A stretch of 64,000 bases of DNA from Cyanobacteriota bacterium. Its GTDB lineage: Bacteria > Acidobacteriota > Vicinamibacteria > Vicinamibacterales > UBA2999. Position numbers and translations under genes: made by a program. Positions 10,683-18,393 of this stretch are shown piece by piece. The stretch's first letter is position 1. Each line of letters opens with the position of its first letter. The stretch spans positions 62,001 to 126,000 of the forward strand of contig JAIEMQ010000005.1 in assembly GCA_019752015.1 (NCBI GenBank), given 5' to 3'. The notes beneath the pieces were generated by a model. That model searched no databases and was not told where the DNA came from. It saw only the letters and a list, made by a program, of their open reading frames with translations.

Positions 10683-12053
10683 CTACCGCGCGGGCGGCGC
10701 GTGCTCGAGCATCAGGCCCACTGCGGTCGCGCGCTTGAAACCTTTCCAGTAGGTGTGCGCCGGCAGCGGCTTGCCGTCGCGATCGACGGACCACACCGCA
10801 TCCTTGCCGCTCGGCACGACGTCGAGATACGCCTGCTTGTCGTGTTCGCCCTTGAGATGGACGCTGAAAAACGCGGTCGCGAAGTGATTGAAGATGTTGT
10901 TCATGCGCACGTTGTCCCAGACCGCGTCCGCATAATGCGTGAACGGATAGCCGCGCTGCGCCTCCGAGTACGCGTAGGTCTCGGCCGGCGCCGGAATCGG
11001 CGCGGCGGCGTTGTGATTGGCGTTGATGAAGGTCAGCAGATATCGATCCGCGTTCACCGCGCCCTGGTAGATCGCGCGCGTCCCCTTTTCGTATCCCGAC
11101 GTCTCGTCGTTGCTGCCGGCCACGAACATCACCGGGGTGCGAATGCCTTTCAATCCTTCAGCGTCCCAGAATCCGCCCTGCATGCCCCACGGCCCGATCG
11201 CGATTGCGGCCTTGATCCGCGGATCGCGCGCCTGCTGATACGCCGCATTGCTCGCGCCGCGCTCGCTCAGCATCTTGTTGGGCGGCGCGTTGGAAAACGC
11301 CGCGCTCGCAGTGCTGTAGCCCCCGCCAATGACGTTGACGACGCCGTAGCCGCCCATCGAGTAACCGATGATTCCGCTGCGCGACGCATCGACGAGGCCG
11401 GCGAGAAAGCTGCCCGAGCCGGTCTTGCTGAGGCGATCGATCTCGCTGACGACGAACAACTGATCGAATGGACGGTTATAGAGCGTGCTGCCGAACGATT
11501 TCTGATCGTCGTAGGTGCTGTCCTTGTGATCGATCGAGACGGCGACGAAGCCCTTGCTCGCGAGGTTCTCGCCGATGTGCGACATCAGGAAGCGGTTGCC
11601 CGGATAACCATGGGAAATGATCACCAGCGGATATGGCGCGGAAGTGACAGAGCCCGGCGACCCCGAGGCAGCGAGGACGCGGGCATCTCGAACGGCCTTG
11701 CCGTAGAGCGTTGCCATCACCGCCGGATCGCGCGTGATGACGCGATACTCGCCGCCGGGTTTCTGGCCGGGCGCGAGCGACGCGGGATACCAGACTTCGA
11801 GCGTCAGCGTTCGATCGGAGCGGACCAGCGGACCGCCCTCCTTGATGTTGAGGATGTCGGGACGGTTCTTGTCGGTGACCGTAATCGTCCGCACGCCGAC
11901 GTCGTTCGCTCCGAATGCCGCCAGCTCCGGCGCGGCCGGCGTGACGACGTCGATGCGATTTCCGCCTTCGCCAGGCTTCGGCGCGACAGGCTGCTGTGCG
12001 GTGAGAACGATCGCCGCACCGGCGGCGATCAGGACGGTCAGGGCTCGGCGCAT
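10683..12053 (-). CDS. Exported alpha/beta hydrolase (dienelactone/PAF-acetylhydrolase-like)
   Basis: 456 residues with a signal peptide (ALTVLIAAGAAIVLTA). An oxyanion-type stretch PLVIISHGYPGNR lies near residue 145, the nucleophile elbow GYSMGG near 232, and a candidate acidic residue after VMFVAGSND. The layout fits bacterial lipase/PAF-acetylhydrolase-like or dienelactone-hydrolase-like esterases acting outside the cytoplasm. The final His could be in FINANHNAAAP. It lies 10 nt downstream of the TPR gene and is probably co-transcribed with it and the serine hydrolase. The substrate is not predictable. Confidence 0.82.
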   Translation of the reverse strand: MRRALTVLIAAGAAIVLTAQQPVAPKPGEGGNRIDVVTPAAPELAAFGANDVGVRTITVTDKNRPDILNIKEGGPLVRSDRTLTLEVWYPASLAPGQKPGGEYRVITRDPAVMATLYGKAVRDARVLAASGSPGSVTSAPYPLVIISHGYPGNRFLMSHIGENLASKGFVAVSIDHKDSTYDDQKSFGSTLYNRPFDQLFVVSEIDRLSKTGSGSFLAGLVDASRSGIIGYSMGGYGVVNVIGGGYSTASAAFSNAPPNKMLSERGASNAAYQQARDPRIKAAIAIGPWGMQGGFWDAEGLKGIRTPVMFVAGSNDETSGYEKGTRAIYQGAVNADRYLLTFINANHNAAAPIPAPAETYAYSEAQRGYPFTHYADAVWDNVRMNNIFNHFATAFFSVHLKGEHDKQAYLDVVPSGKDAVWSVDRDGKPLPAHTYWKGFKRATAVGLMLEHAPPAR

Positions 12054-12063
12054 GAGGCCCGGA

Positions 12064-12648
12064 TTATGGCATCTTCAAGTGCACGCGCGCGACATCGTGC
12101 ATGTAGCCGCCGACTCTGGCGAAGCGATCTTCGGCGGCGATTTCGATCTGCGCGCGGCCGGCTGCACGGTCACCGGTCGCTTCGAGATACAGGCCGATAT
12201 AGAGGCGCGCGAAGAACTGCGCGGACGGATCCGGGCCCGCGGCCTTCATCACCTGCGCCTGCGTCAATTCGCCTTTGAACATCCGATACACCTCGCGCAT
12301 CGGCACGCGCGCATCGGGACCGACCGGCAGAATCTGCCGGCGCGCCGCCTCGGGCGATTCCGCGCGAGCGACGCAGAGAAAATGCCACGCCGCGTTTTCC
12401 ACGTCGTCTGGATTCACGGTGCGATGCGAGATGAACATGTCGCGGCATTCGCGGAACTTGCCCGCGTAGTACTGCGCGATGCCGCGCTGCCAGAGAAACG
12501 GCGCTTCCGCCGGCCACAGCAGCGCGACTCGATCGAATCCCGCCAATGATTGCTCGACGCGTCCGGCGCGAAAGTCCGCCATCGCGCGATCCATGATCGC
12601 GGGCGCGCGTTGCGCCGAAATCAACAGCGTCGCAAGCAGCAGCCTCAT
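12064..12648 (-). CDS. Exported TPR-like protein (194 aa)
   Basis: 194 residues with a short signal peptide (MRLLLATLLISAQRA). Helical repeats follow the TPR consensus (FRAGRVEQSLAGFDRVALLW; LWQRGIAQYYAGKFRECRDM; FFARLYIGLYLEATGDRAAG). The overall pattern resembles the short TPR lipoproteins related to NlpI but lacks a lipobox Cys. A protein-protein scaffold role in the periplasm is inferred. It starts 6 nt after the serine hydrolase stop, in the same operon. Confidence 0.75.
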   Translation of the reverse strand: MRLLLATLLISAQRAPAIMDRAMADFRAGRVEQSLAGFDRVALLWPAEAPFLWQRGIAQYYAGKFRECRDMFISHRTVNPDDVENAAWHFLCVARAESPEAARRQILPVGPDARVPMREVYRMFKGELTQAQVMKAAGPDPSAQFFARLYIGLYLEATGDRAAGRAQIEIAAEDRFARVGGYMHDVARVHLKMP

Positions 12649-12654
12649 GAAGGG

Positions 12655-14058
12655 CTACTTCTTCTCAAACCGCAAGTCCCAGACGCGATCCTGATTGATG
12701 CTCAAGCCGGAGATCGCTCCCGAGGCGTTGCGCATGAATGTCACCGTGCCGATCGAGCCACGAAACTTGTCGGGGCCGATCGCGGTCATCTTGATCACCG
12801 TGTCGGGACGCCGCTTCAGCACCAGCGCGCCTTGATCGACGGCGGCGGTGAGCACGGTCTCGGCCTCTTCGCTCCAGTAATTGCCGCTGAGCGCGTTCAG
12901 CTGATCCGCGGAGGGCGGCGGATTCAACGGGGCAGGCGGTGTCGCGGCCGGCGCCGCCGGCGGCGCAGGCTTGAGCCGCGGGCCGAGGAATACATCGGAC
13001 ACGCGATTCGCCGTTCTCGTGGCGTCGCCATTCGAACCGTTGCACAGCACCGCGACCGAAATCATCGCGCCGGGAAAGCGGTTGACGTGCGCGCGATAAC
13101 CGGCGGTCGAGCCGCTGTGATACACGTTCCGCAGCCCGCGGTAGTCGTTGATGAAAAAGCCAAGACCGTATTCGAGCGGTCTGCCGTCGTTGAACTGGCC
13201 GACCGTGGTCATCTCGCCGATCAGTTTCGCATTGCCAACCTTCGGGCTCACCAGGTTGGTGTTCCACGTCAGCAGGTCCCGCACCGTGGTGAGCAGCCCG
13301 CCGTTGCCGTGGACGTTTTCAAACGGCATCTCGATGCGGTACTCGCCGTTCGTCTCGGTATAGGCAATCGCGCGTCCCTTGACGATGCGCGTGTGATCGT
13401 CGCGCCACGACGTCCGCGTCATGCCGAGCGGCTGGAAAATGCGCTGCTTCGAGAACTCGGCGAACGACATCCCGCTGACGCGCGCCACGATGACCGCGGC
13501 GAGATTGAAACCGGTATTGCTGTACGACCAGTTCGTGCCCGGATCGAAGTTCAACGATTTCTGGCGCGACACGATGTCGAGCACATGCGCATGCGTGTAC
13601 TCTCGCGTCGTCCGCGGCCAGCCGGCAATGCTTGCCACGCTGCCCCAGTCGCGCAGACCGCTGGTGTGCGACAGCATGTGTCGGATGGTGAGCGGCTTGC
13701 CGTAATCTGGCAGCTCCGGAATGTATTTGCTGACTGGATCGTCGAGCGACAGCTTTCCTTCGCTCGCGAGCAGCTGCACCGCCATCGCGGTGAATTGTTT
13801 GGAGACGGATCCCGCTTCGAAGATCGTGTCCGGCGTGTTGCGCACGTCGTGTTCGAGGTCGGCCATGCCGTAGGCCCTGAACAACACCGGCCGCGGGCCG
13901 GCCGACACGCCGACGGCACAGCCCGGCGTCGCCGTGGTCCATTTGGAGAAAATCCGATCGACCATCGGCGCCGGATCGACGACGACGTCCTGCTGTTGCG
14001 CGGGCGCGATCGGCTGGACGAGCACGACGAAAGCGGCAATCAGCAGCGTTCGCTTCAT
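12655..14058 (-). CDS. Exported serine hydrolase, beta-lactamase class C/DD-peptidase fold
   Basis: 467 residues with a signal peptide. Penicillin-binding-type motifs: SVSK at 84-87 (nucleophile Ser and general-base Lys), YSNTG near 170 (YxN), and HSGSTAG near 320 (HxG in place of KTG). A C-terminal beta-rich extension of about 120 residues follows a Pro/Ala-rich linker. Such proteins are esterases, D-aminopeptidases or beta-lactamase-like enzymes, and the HxG triad argues against a true beta-lactamase. TAGCAT stands 6 nt before the ATG without a Shine-Dalgarno. Confidence 0.88.
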   Translation of the reverse strand: MKRTLLIAAFVVLVQPIAPAQQQDVVVDPAPMVDRIFSKWTTATPGCAVGVSAGPRPVLFRAYGMADLEHDVRNTPDTIFEAGSVSKQFTAMAVQLLASEGKLSLDDPVSKYIPELPDYGKPLTIRHMLSHTSGLRDWGSVASIAGWPRTTREYTHAHVLDIVSRQKSLNFDPGTNWSYSNTGFNLAAVIVARVSGMSFAEFSKQRIFQPLGMTRTSWRDDHTRIVKGRAIAYTETNGEYRIEMPFENVHGNGGLLTTVRDLLTWNTNLVSPKVGNAKLIGEMTTVGQFNDGRPLEYGLGFFINDYRGLRNVYHSGSTAGYRAHVNRFPGAMISVAVLCNGSNGDATRTANRVSDVFLGPRLKPAPPAAPAATPPAPLNPPPSADQLNALSGNYWSEEAETVLTAAVDQGALVLKRRPDTVIKMTAIGPDKFRGSIGTVTFMRNASGAISGLSINQDRVWDLRFEKK

Positions 14059-14080
14059 GCGCGCATGCTACATCAGTTGG

Positions 14081-14257
14081 TTAGCCGCCGTGGTATCCCG
14101 GGGCTTCGCGCTCCAGCTTCCGCACCAGGCGACGGACGGCCTGCGGCTCGTTCGCCACCTGCCACGTCACCGGCGTCTTCTCGTTGCCAATCAGCATCGC
14201 GACGAACAGATCCTTCTTGTGTGCATCGATACCCACGTACGTAGTAACGTTCTTCAT
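14081..14257 (-). mobile_element. IS110-family transposase, N-terminal fragment
   Basis: The minus-strand ATG at 14257 opens 58 codons: TYVGIDAHKKDLFVAMLIG, then TPVTWQVANEPQAVRRLVRK and LEREAPG. This is the start of the RuvC-like DEDD domain of IS110 transposases, with the first catalytic Asp in GIDAHK. After about residue 54 the similarity ends and a stop follows at 14081, so more than 80 percent of a typical IS110 transposase is missing. The piece cannot be an active enzyme. It lies between the serine hydrolase and the M23 gene. Confidence 0.85.
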
Positions 14258-14376
14258 GACCGGCTCCCTTCGATGCGGCTCTGGCGCCCTCGGGCGCTAA
14301 CCCGCGAACCTGGTGGCTCAAACCACCGTGTTGAGTGCTGCGAGGCACGACAACGTTACGATGGAGAGCCGGTCAT
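14258..14376 (-). other. Non-coding left-end remnant of the IS110 element
   Basis: The stretch upstream of the truncated transposase has no gene. It holds two hairpins on the minus strand, GCGCCC-GA-GGGCGC (14284-14297) and GGTGG-TTTGAG-CCACC (14312-14327). An imperfect inverted repeat (GACCGGCTC next to the transposase ATG, GAGAGCCGGTC near 14366-14375) flanks the region. In the IS110 group the non-coding left end is transcribed into the bridge RNA that guides recombination, so this may be what is left of that region. That is inference from position and structure only. Confidence 0.4.
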
Positions 14377-14408
14377 TCCATATTGTCTGGAATAATGGAC
14401 ACGCTTTC

Positions 14409-15521
14409 ATGATTTGGCTGTTCCTTGTCGCTCTCGTCAATGCGCTTGCGGGAGCGCCAGGCCCGCAAAGTCCCGCGCCGGTCGTGCAATCGGTCCACAT
14501 CGAGGTGCCGTTCGCGCCGGTGGTCTTTACCCAGGAGCACCGCACGCAGCTGGTCTACGAACTGCACATCACCAACTTCCAGCGGACCGACGTGACGGTG
14601 ACGGCGGTTACTGTCGAAGCGCCGAACACAGTGCTCGGCCAGTTTACGGATGCCGATCTTCGCCAGCGCATGGTCCGGCCCGGCCTGCGGAACGATCACG
14701 CGACGCCACAGGTGATTGGTCCGGGCATGCGCGCTGTCGTCAACGTGTGGCTGCAGACGATGGAGCCGTTTGGCCCTGAATCGGTGACGAACATTGTTGA
14801 CGTCGAACTCGCCTCGGCCCGCGCGCAGGTGCGCAACACAATTCCTGTTCGGCAGGTGTATCGACCGGCCACGGTGCTCGATGCGCCGCTCGGCGCCGGC
14901 CAGTGGGTGGCGATTTACGATCCGTTGCTCAAAGGCGGACATCGCACCGCCATCTACACGTTGGACGGCCGCGCCCGCATTCCCGGACGGTTCGCGATCG
15001 ATTTCATTCGCATGCCGTCCGGGGGCGCCTATGCGCGGACGCCCGAGGCCGGAGACTGGAACGGCCGCGGCGCCGACGTGCTCGCGGTCGCCGACGGCAC
15101 GATTGCCGCCGCCGTCGACGGCGAGCCCGACAATCCGCTGTCGCCGGTCCCGGCGGACAAGGCGAGCGGCAACTACATCACCATTGACATGGGCGCCGGT
15201 CAGTTCGCCTTCTACGAGCACTTGCTGCGAGGCAGCGTCCGCGTCAAAGCGGGCCAGGCCGTCAGGCGCGGTGACGTGATCGCGCAGGTCGGATCGAGCG
15301 GCAGTTCCTCGATCGGGCCGCACCTGCACCTCCATGTCGCCGACGCCAATTCCGTCCTGGGCGCAGAGGGCACGCCGTTCGTATTCCGCCGCTATACGGG
15401 TTTCGGCGGCTTCAGTTCGATCGACGCGCTCATGAAGGGCGAACAATGGCAACCAGGCACTTCGGCGTCGGTCAGATTCAACGCCCGACCTGGCCCGAAC
15501 ACCGTCATCAGTTTTCGGTAG
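14409..15521 (+). CDS. Exported M23-type metallopeptidase
   Basis: About 370 residues from ATG 14409, which begins a clean signal peptide (MIWLFLVALVNALAGA). Upstream in-frame ATGs at 14313 and 14361 would run through the IS110 left end and are less likely. An N-terminal beta domain (about 30-190) precedes a lysostaphin-like domain: GADVLAVADGTI, a long beta region, then the metal-binding GPHLHLHV near residue 310. The usual first zinc motif HxxxD appears altered (DWNGRGAD), so activity is uncertain. M23 enzymes cut peptidoglycan cross-bridges; in this subgroup regulation or binding is also possible. Confidence 0.82.
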   Translation: MIWLFLVALVNALAGAPGPQSPAPVVQSVHIEVPFAPVVFTQEHRTQLVYELHITNFQRTDVTVTAVTVEAPNTVLGQFTDADLRQRMVRPGLRNDHATPQVIGPGMRAVVNVWLQTMEPFGPESVTNIVDVELASARAQVRNTIPVRQVYRPATVLDAPLGAGQWVAIYDPLLKGGHRTAIYTLDGRARIPGRFAIDFIRMPSGGAYARTPEAGDWNGRGADVLAVADGTIAAAVDGEPDNPLSPVPADKASGNYITIDMGAGQFAFYEHLLRGSVRVKAGQAVRRGDVIAQVGSSGSSSIGPHLHLHVADANSVLGAEGTPFVFRRYTGFGGFSSIDALMKGEQWQPGTSASVRFNARPGPNTVISFR

Positions 15522-15550
15522 GATTCCCGCGTGCGGGTCGGCACTAAACC

Positions 15551-15630
15551 CGCCTCCCGTAACTGCTTCCAGCTGAACAAGTTAGCTGCACAGGTTGATG
15601 ATTTCCTGTCTACTTTGCGCCATAAAGTTG
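15551..15630. repeat. 80-bp dispersed repeat, copy 1
   Basis: An 80-bp segment beginning CGCCTCCCGTAACTGCTTCC and ending TACTTTGCGCCATAAAGTTG. A close copy lies at 18298-18378 in the same orientation. The last part contains the small hairpin ACTTT-GCGCCAT-AAAGT. It is immediately followed by the second copy of the 67-bp double hairpin, so two unrelated repeat families abut here. Confidence 0.8.
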
Positions 15631-15696
15631 GGGCGTCGTTGGTGCGAAGCACCAACCGGGCGGGGCGTCGTTGGTGCGAAGCACCAACCGCGCCCC
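15630..15696. repeat. 67-bp double-hairpin repeat, copy 2 (inverted)
   Basis: The reverse complement of the block at 3330-3396, differing at a few positions. The two units carry GGTTGGTGC-TTC-GCACCAAC when read on the minus strand. It occupies the convergent gap between the M23 and DUF5916 genes. Confidence 0.85.
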
Positions 15697-15704
15697 CTGG
15701 CATC

Positions 15705-17909
15705 TTACAGGCGGAAGAGGCGGTTGAATTTGATGACCCAGGCGCGGTTGCGGAGGGCGGTCGCGTCGTGGCGATCGAACAGCTCGGTGTTGAAGTCGTC
15801 GGTGTAGACGACAAACAGCTCGCTCCCGGGACGGTACTCCCAGCGGAAGCGGACGTTACTGCCGAACGAGGTGCCGGCGCTGTTGTATTGCACGATGCCG
15901 CTGACGAACATGCGCGGCGTGATCGTGTAGGTCGCCCGCGTGCGCGCGACTTTGGCGGTAAACGAGCCCTGCACGAGATCGACCCAGTTGATCGAGAAGC
16001 TCGGCTCGAGCGACATCTGCGGCGTGACCTGCACGCGCGCCGCGTTCACCGACACCGTCCGGCGATCGCCGTTGTAGAACCTGCCGAGCTCGAGCACGAC
16101 TTCGCCGGACGCGCGCCGCTGTTGACCGGCGGTGTAACCGATGCGCGTGGTGTAGAAATCGTAGCCGCCGACCGGCAGCGTCACGCCGGTCGCGATCGCA
16201 AACGGCCGCACCAGCCGCTCGTAGCTGTCGGTGAACGACACGCTGAACAGATCGCTGTTGATGAATTCCGCTTCGGCGCGCGCGACGCCCTCGCGCGTAT
16301 CGAGTCGATCCTGGTTGTTGGTCAGGTAGTTGAAGCTGGCTTGCGTGGTGATGCGGCGAAGATGCGGCACGCTCCGCGGCCGCGGGCTGTAGCGCGCCAT
16401 CGCGAAGTTGCGGCGCATGTCGGTGCGGCGCACGAATCCGATCTCGGGAAGGAAGTTCGGCTCGACGACGAGGCGCTCCGCCTGGAGGCCGTATTTATCG
16501 CCGTTGTAATCGAAGAAGCCGCGGTAGCTGAGGTTGTCGCCGTCGCGCCCTTCGGTGCGCGTCCCGGCAAGATACGCATCGAAGCGAACATTCTGAAAGA
16601 ACGACATCGCCGCATCCACGCCGTAGCCGTCATTCGATCCGATCCGCCCCGGCGTCGCCGTGCGATGCGTGAACATGCCGCCGATGCTGCTGCGCCGGAG
16701 GATGTCGCGCTTGGCGCGAAGCACGGTGAAGTTCGCCTGCTCGATCCGCGCCGCATCGTCATCCCCCGTCTGCACATTGAGCGCGCCGAAGGTGAAGTTG
16801 CCCGCCTTGCCGGTGACGCGGCCGCCGGCGCGCAGCGGAATCACGCGGCCCTGATCGAGACCGATCCGCCGGCTGAAGAAGAGATACGGCGCATCGCCGA
16901 ATCCGGCGGCGAGTCCGGCGCTGGCGCGGCCCGCAAAGGCGAACGTGCCCAGGCCCTCGAGGAAGAAGTCGCGCTTTTCCGGAAAGAACAGGTTGAAGCG
17001 CGTGAGGTTCACCTGCTGCTCGTCGACTTCCACCTGCGCGAAGTCAGTGTTGACCGTGAGATCCGCGGTGATGCTTTGCGTGATCCCGTACTTCACATCG
17101 CCGCCGATGCGGCCGTCGCGCTCGTTCGAGACCGCCGGGCTCAGCGTGTTGTCGGTGGACAGGCCCGCGAGCGCAAATGGCTTCAACTCGAGGTTCGCGC
17201 TGCCGGATGGGACCTGCAGCCCTTCGAGATTGCCGGCCGACGAAATCTTCAGCAGCCCGCGAAACGTGGTGAGCGCGCGAGGCACCTGCGCGAGATACGA
17301 CCACTCGTTCTTCCAGCGCACGACGCGCCGCAGGTTGATGCCCCAGGTCTGGTCGCTGCCGGGTTGATAGCGCAGCGACTTGAACGGGATCGCCATCTCG
17401 ATCGTCCAGCCGCCGTCGAATTCGGCGGTCCGCACGTCCCACACCGTGTTCCAGTCGGTGTTGGGCGGGCCCTCATCGGTGACCTGGCTGTCAGCGAAGC
17501 CGCCGATCGCGTTCGCGTAGAAGATGTAGCCGTTCCGCCGGTCGTGGAAGGTGTCGAACATCACGCCGAAGGTGTCGTTCTGGCGGAGCTGGTTGGTGTC
17601 GCGGCGCATTTCATTCGCGACGCGCCGCTCGGGATGCGTCTCGTAGTTCTTCGCCGAAATGTAGATGTTGTTCGCGTCGAAGAAGATCCACGCTTCGGTC
17701 TTCTCGGTGGCCGGCTTGAACTCGTCGGGCTCCTGCTGGACGAAGTCGGCAATCGCCGGCGTGGTCTTGTAGAGCTCTTCATCGAGGCGTCCGTCGATGC
17801 GGATCGGCTCGGGCGCGCGATAGGCACGCACGGTCGGAGCGGGCCTGGCTTGTGCAAACGCCGATGCCGCCGCTGCGAGCACCAGCACCGCCACCCACAA
17901 CAAATGCAT
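15705..17909 (-). CDS. CBM9-like/DUF5916 outer-membrane protein
   Basis: 734 residues with a signal peptide (VAVLVLAAAASAFAQA). Residues about 30-230 are a carbohydrate-binding family 9-like sandwich (IRIDGRLDEELYKTTPAIAD, DTFGVMFDTFHDRRNGYIF, GGWTIEMAIPFKSLRY). The rest is the DUF5916 region, rich in alternating aromatic beta-strands and ending in VIKFNRLFRL with a terminal aromatic-hydrophobic pattern as in outer-membrane barrels. The function of the family is unknown; surface glycan binding or transport is possible. It is transcribed divergently from an HxlR regulator, and the shared operator overlaps its -35. Confidence 0.88.
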   Translation of the reverse strand: MHLLWVAVLVLAAAASAFAQARPAPTVRAYRAPEPIRIDGRLDEELYKTTPAIADFVQQEPDEFKPATEKTEAWIFFDANNIYISAKNYETHPERRVANEMRRDTNQLRQNDTFGVMFDTFHDRRNGYIFYANAIGGFADSQVTDEGPPNTDWNTVWDVRTAEFDGGWTIEMAIPFKSLRYQPGSDQTWGINLRRVVRWKNEWSYLAQVPRALTTFRGLLKISSAGNLEGLQVPSGSANLELKPFALAGLSTDNTLSPAVSNERDGRIGGDVKYGITQSITADLTVNTDFAQVEVDEQQVNLTRFNLFFPEKRDFFLEGLGTFAFAGRASAGLAAGFGDAPYLFFSRRIGLDQGRVIPLRAGGRVTGKAGNFTFGALNVQTGDDDAARIEQANFTVLRAKRDILRRSSIGGMFTHRTATPGRIGSNDGYGVDAAMSFFQNVRFDAYLAGTRTEGRDGDNLSYRGFFDYNGDKYGLQAERLVVEPNFLPEIGFVRRTDMRRNFAMARYSPRPRSVPHLRRITTQASFNYLTNNQDRLDTREGVARAEAEFINSDLFSVSFTDSYERLVRPFAIATGVTLPVGGYDFYTTRIGYTAGQQRRASGEVVLELGRFYNGDRRTVSVNAARVQVTPQMSLEPSFSINWVDLVQGSFTAKVARTRATYTITPRMFVSGIVQYNSAGTSFGSNVRFRWEYRPGSELFVVYTDDFNTELFDRHDATALRNRAWVIKFNRLFRL

Positions 17910-17929
17910 GGGGTGGAATGCTACGCGTA

Positions 17930-17952
17930 GTGACTTGCATTTTGCAAGTTAC
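17930..17952. promoter_or_regulatory. HxlR-type operator within a divergent promoter
   Basis: A 23-bp inverted repeat, GTgACTTGCA-TTT-TGCAAGTtAC, with one mismatched pair. It overlaps both -35 candidates. Towards the regulator: TTGCAT at 17935-17940, a 17-bp spacer, TAGACT at 17958-17963, then GTG six nt later. Towards the DUF5916 gene: TTGCAA (complement of 17942-17947), an 18-bp spacer, TAGCAT (complement of 17918-17923), then ATG eight nt later. Binding here should repress both genes. Confidence 0.78.
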
Positions 17953-17969
17953 ACTCGTAGACTTCGGCC

Positions 17970-18323
17970 GTGCCCCGTTCGCGCGCCCGCCGCTCCCGCT
18001 GCCCGGTCGCCTGCACCCTCGACGTGCTCGGCGATCGCTGGTCGCTGCTCGTCGTTCGCGACGTGATGCGCGGCAAGCGGCGCTACGCCGAATTCCTCGA
18101 GTCGCCCGAAGGCATTCCCACCAACATCCTGGCGGATCGATTGAAACGGCTCGCCGCGAAGGGCGTCATTCGATCGCGTCGCTACAGCCGGCACCCGCCG
18201 CGCGTCGAATACGAGCTGACGCCCAAGGGCGAGGACCTGCGTCCAATCATGCGGGCGATGGTCGACTGGGGGATCCGCCATGCTGGCGGCCGCACCCCGC
18301 CTCCGGTAACTCCTTCGCCCTGA
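17970..18323 (+). CDS. HxlR-family transcriptional regulator
   Basis: 117 residues from the GTG at 17970. A winged helix typical of HxlR proteins: CTLDVLGDRWSLLVVRDVM (helix 1-2), IPTNILADRLKRLAAKGVI (recognition helix region) and the wing YELTPKGEDLRP. Two Cys, near residues 11 and 15, could be redox or electrophile sensors as in HypR/QorR-like members, but this is inference. It is divergent from the DUF5916 gene with a palindrome between them. The start lies 6 nt after TAGACT with no Shine-Dalgarno, so a leaderless mRNA is likely. The last ~9 codons are contributed by the 80-bp dispersed repeat. Confidence 0.93.
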   Translation: MPRSRARRSRCPVACTLDVLGDRWSLLVVRDVMRGKRRYAEFLESPEGIPTNILADRLKRLAAKGVIRSRRYSRHPPRVEYELTPKGEDLRPIMRAMVDWGIRHAGGRTPPPVTPSP

Positions 18324-18378
18324 ACGAGTTGCCTGCACAGGTGGATAATTTCACTGTCTACTTTGCGCCATAAAGTTG
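18298..18378. repeat. 80-bp dispersed repeat, copy 2
   Basis: A close copy of 15551-15630. It covers the 3' end of the HxlR gene, including its stop codon, and ends directly at the TATAAT box of ispH. The conserved 3' portion TACTTTGCGCCATAAAGTTG is identical in the two copies. Confidence 0.8.
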
Positions 18379-18384
18379 TATAAT
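18379..18384 (+). promoter_or_regulatory. -10 box of ispH, leaderless arrangement
   Basis: A perfect TATAAT lies 9 nt before the GTG start of ispH, so transcription would begin at or within a few bases of the start codon. No Shine-Dalgarno is present. No good TTGACA is seen; the -35 region falls inside the 80-bp repeat. Confidence 0.65.
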
Positions 18385-18393
18385 TGACGGCAC

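Noticed and set aside
12655-14058. True class C beta-lactamase
   Set aside because: The third motif is HxG rather than KTG and a long C-terminal extension is present, which fits the broader serine hydrolase/esterase group.
14081-14257. Functional small protein of 58 residues
   Set aside because: The sequence is the start of an IS110 transposase cut off after the first part of the catalytic domain, with a foreign four-residue tail.
15531-17930. 799-residue plus-strand open frame
   Set aside because: Antisense shadow of the DUF5916 gene with Arg/Val/Glu-rich composition and no motifs. The minus-strand reading has a signal peptide and recognised domains.
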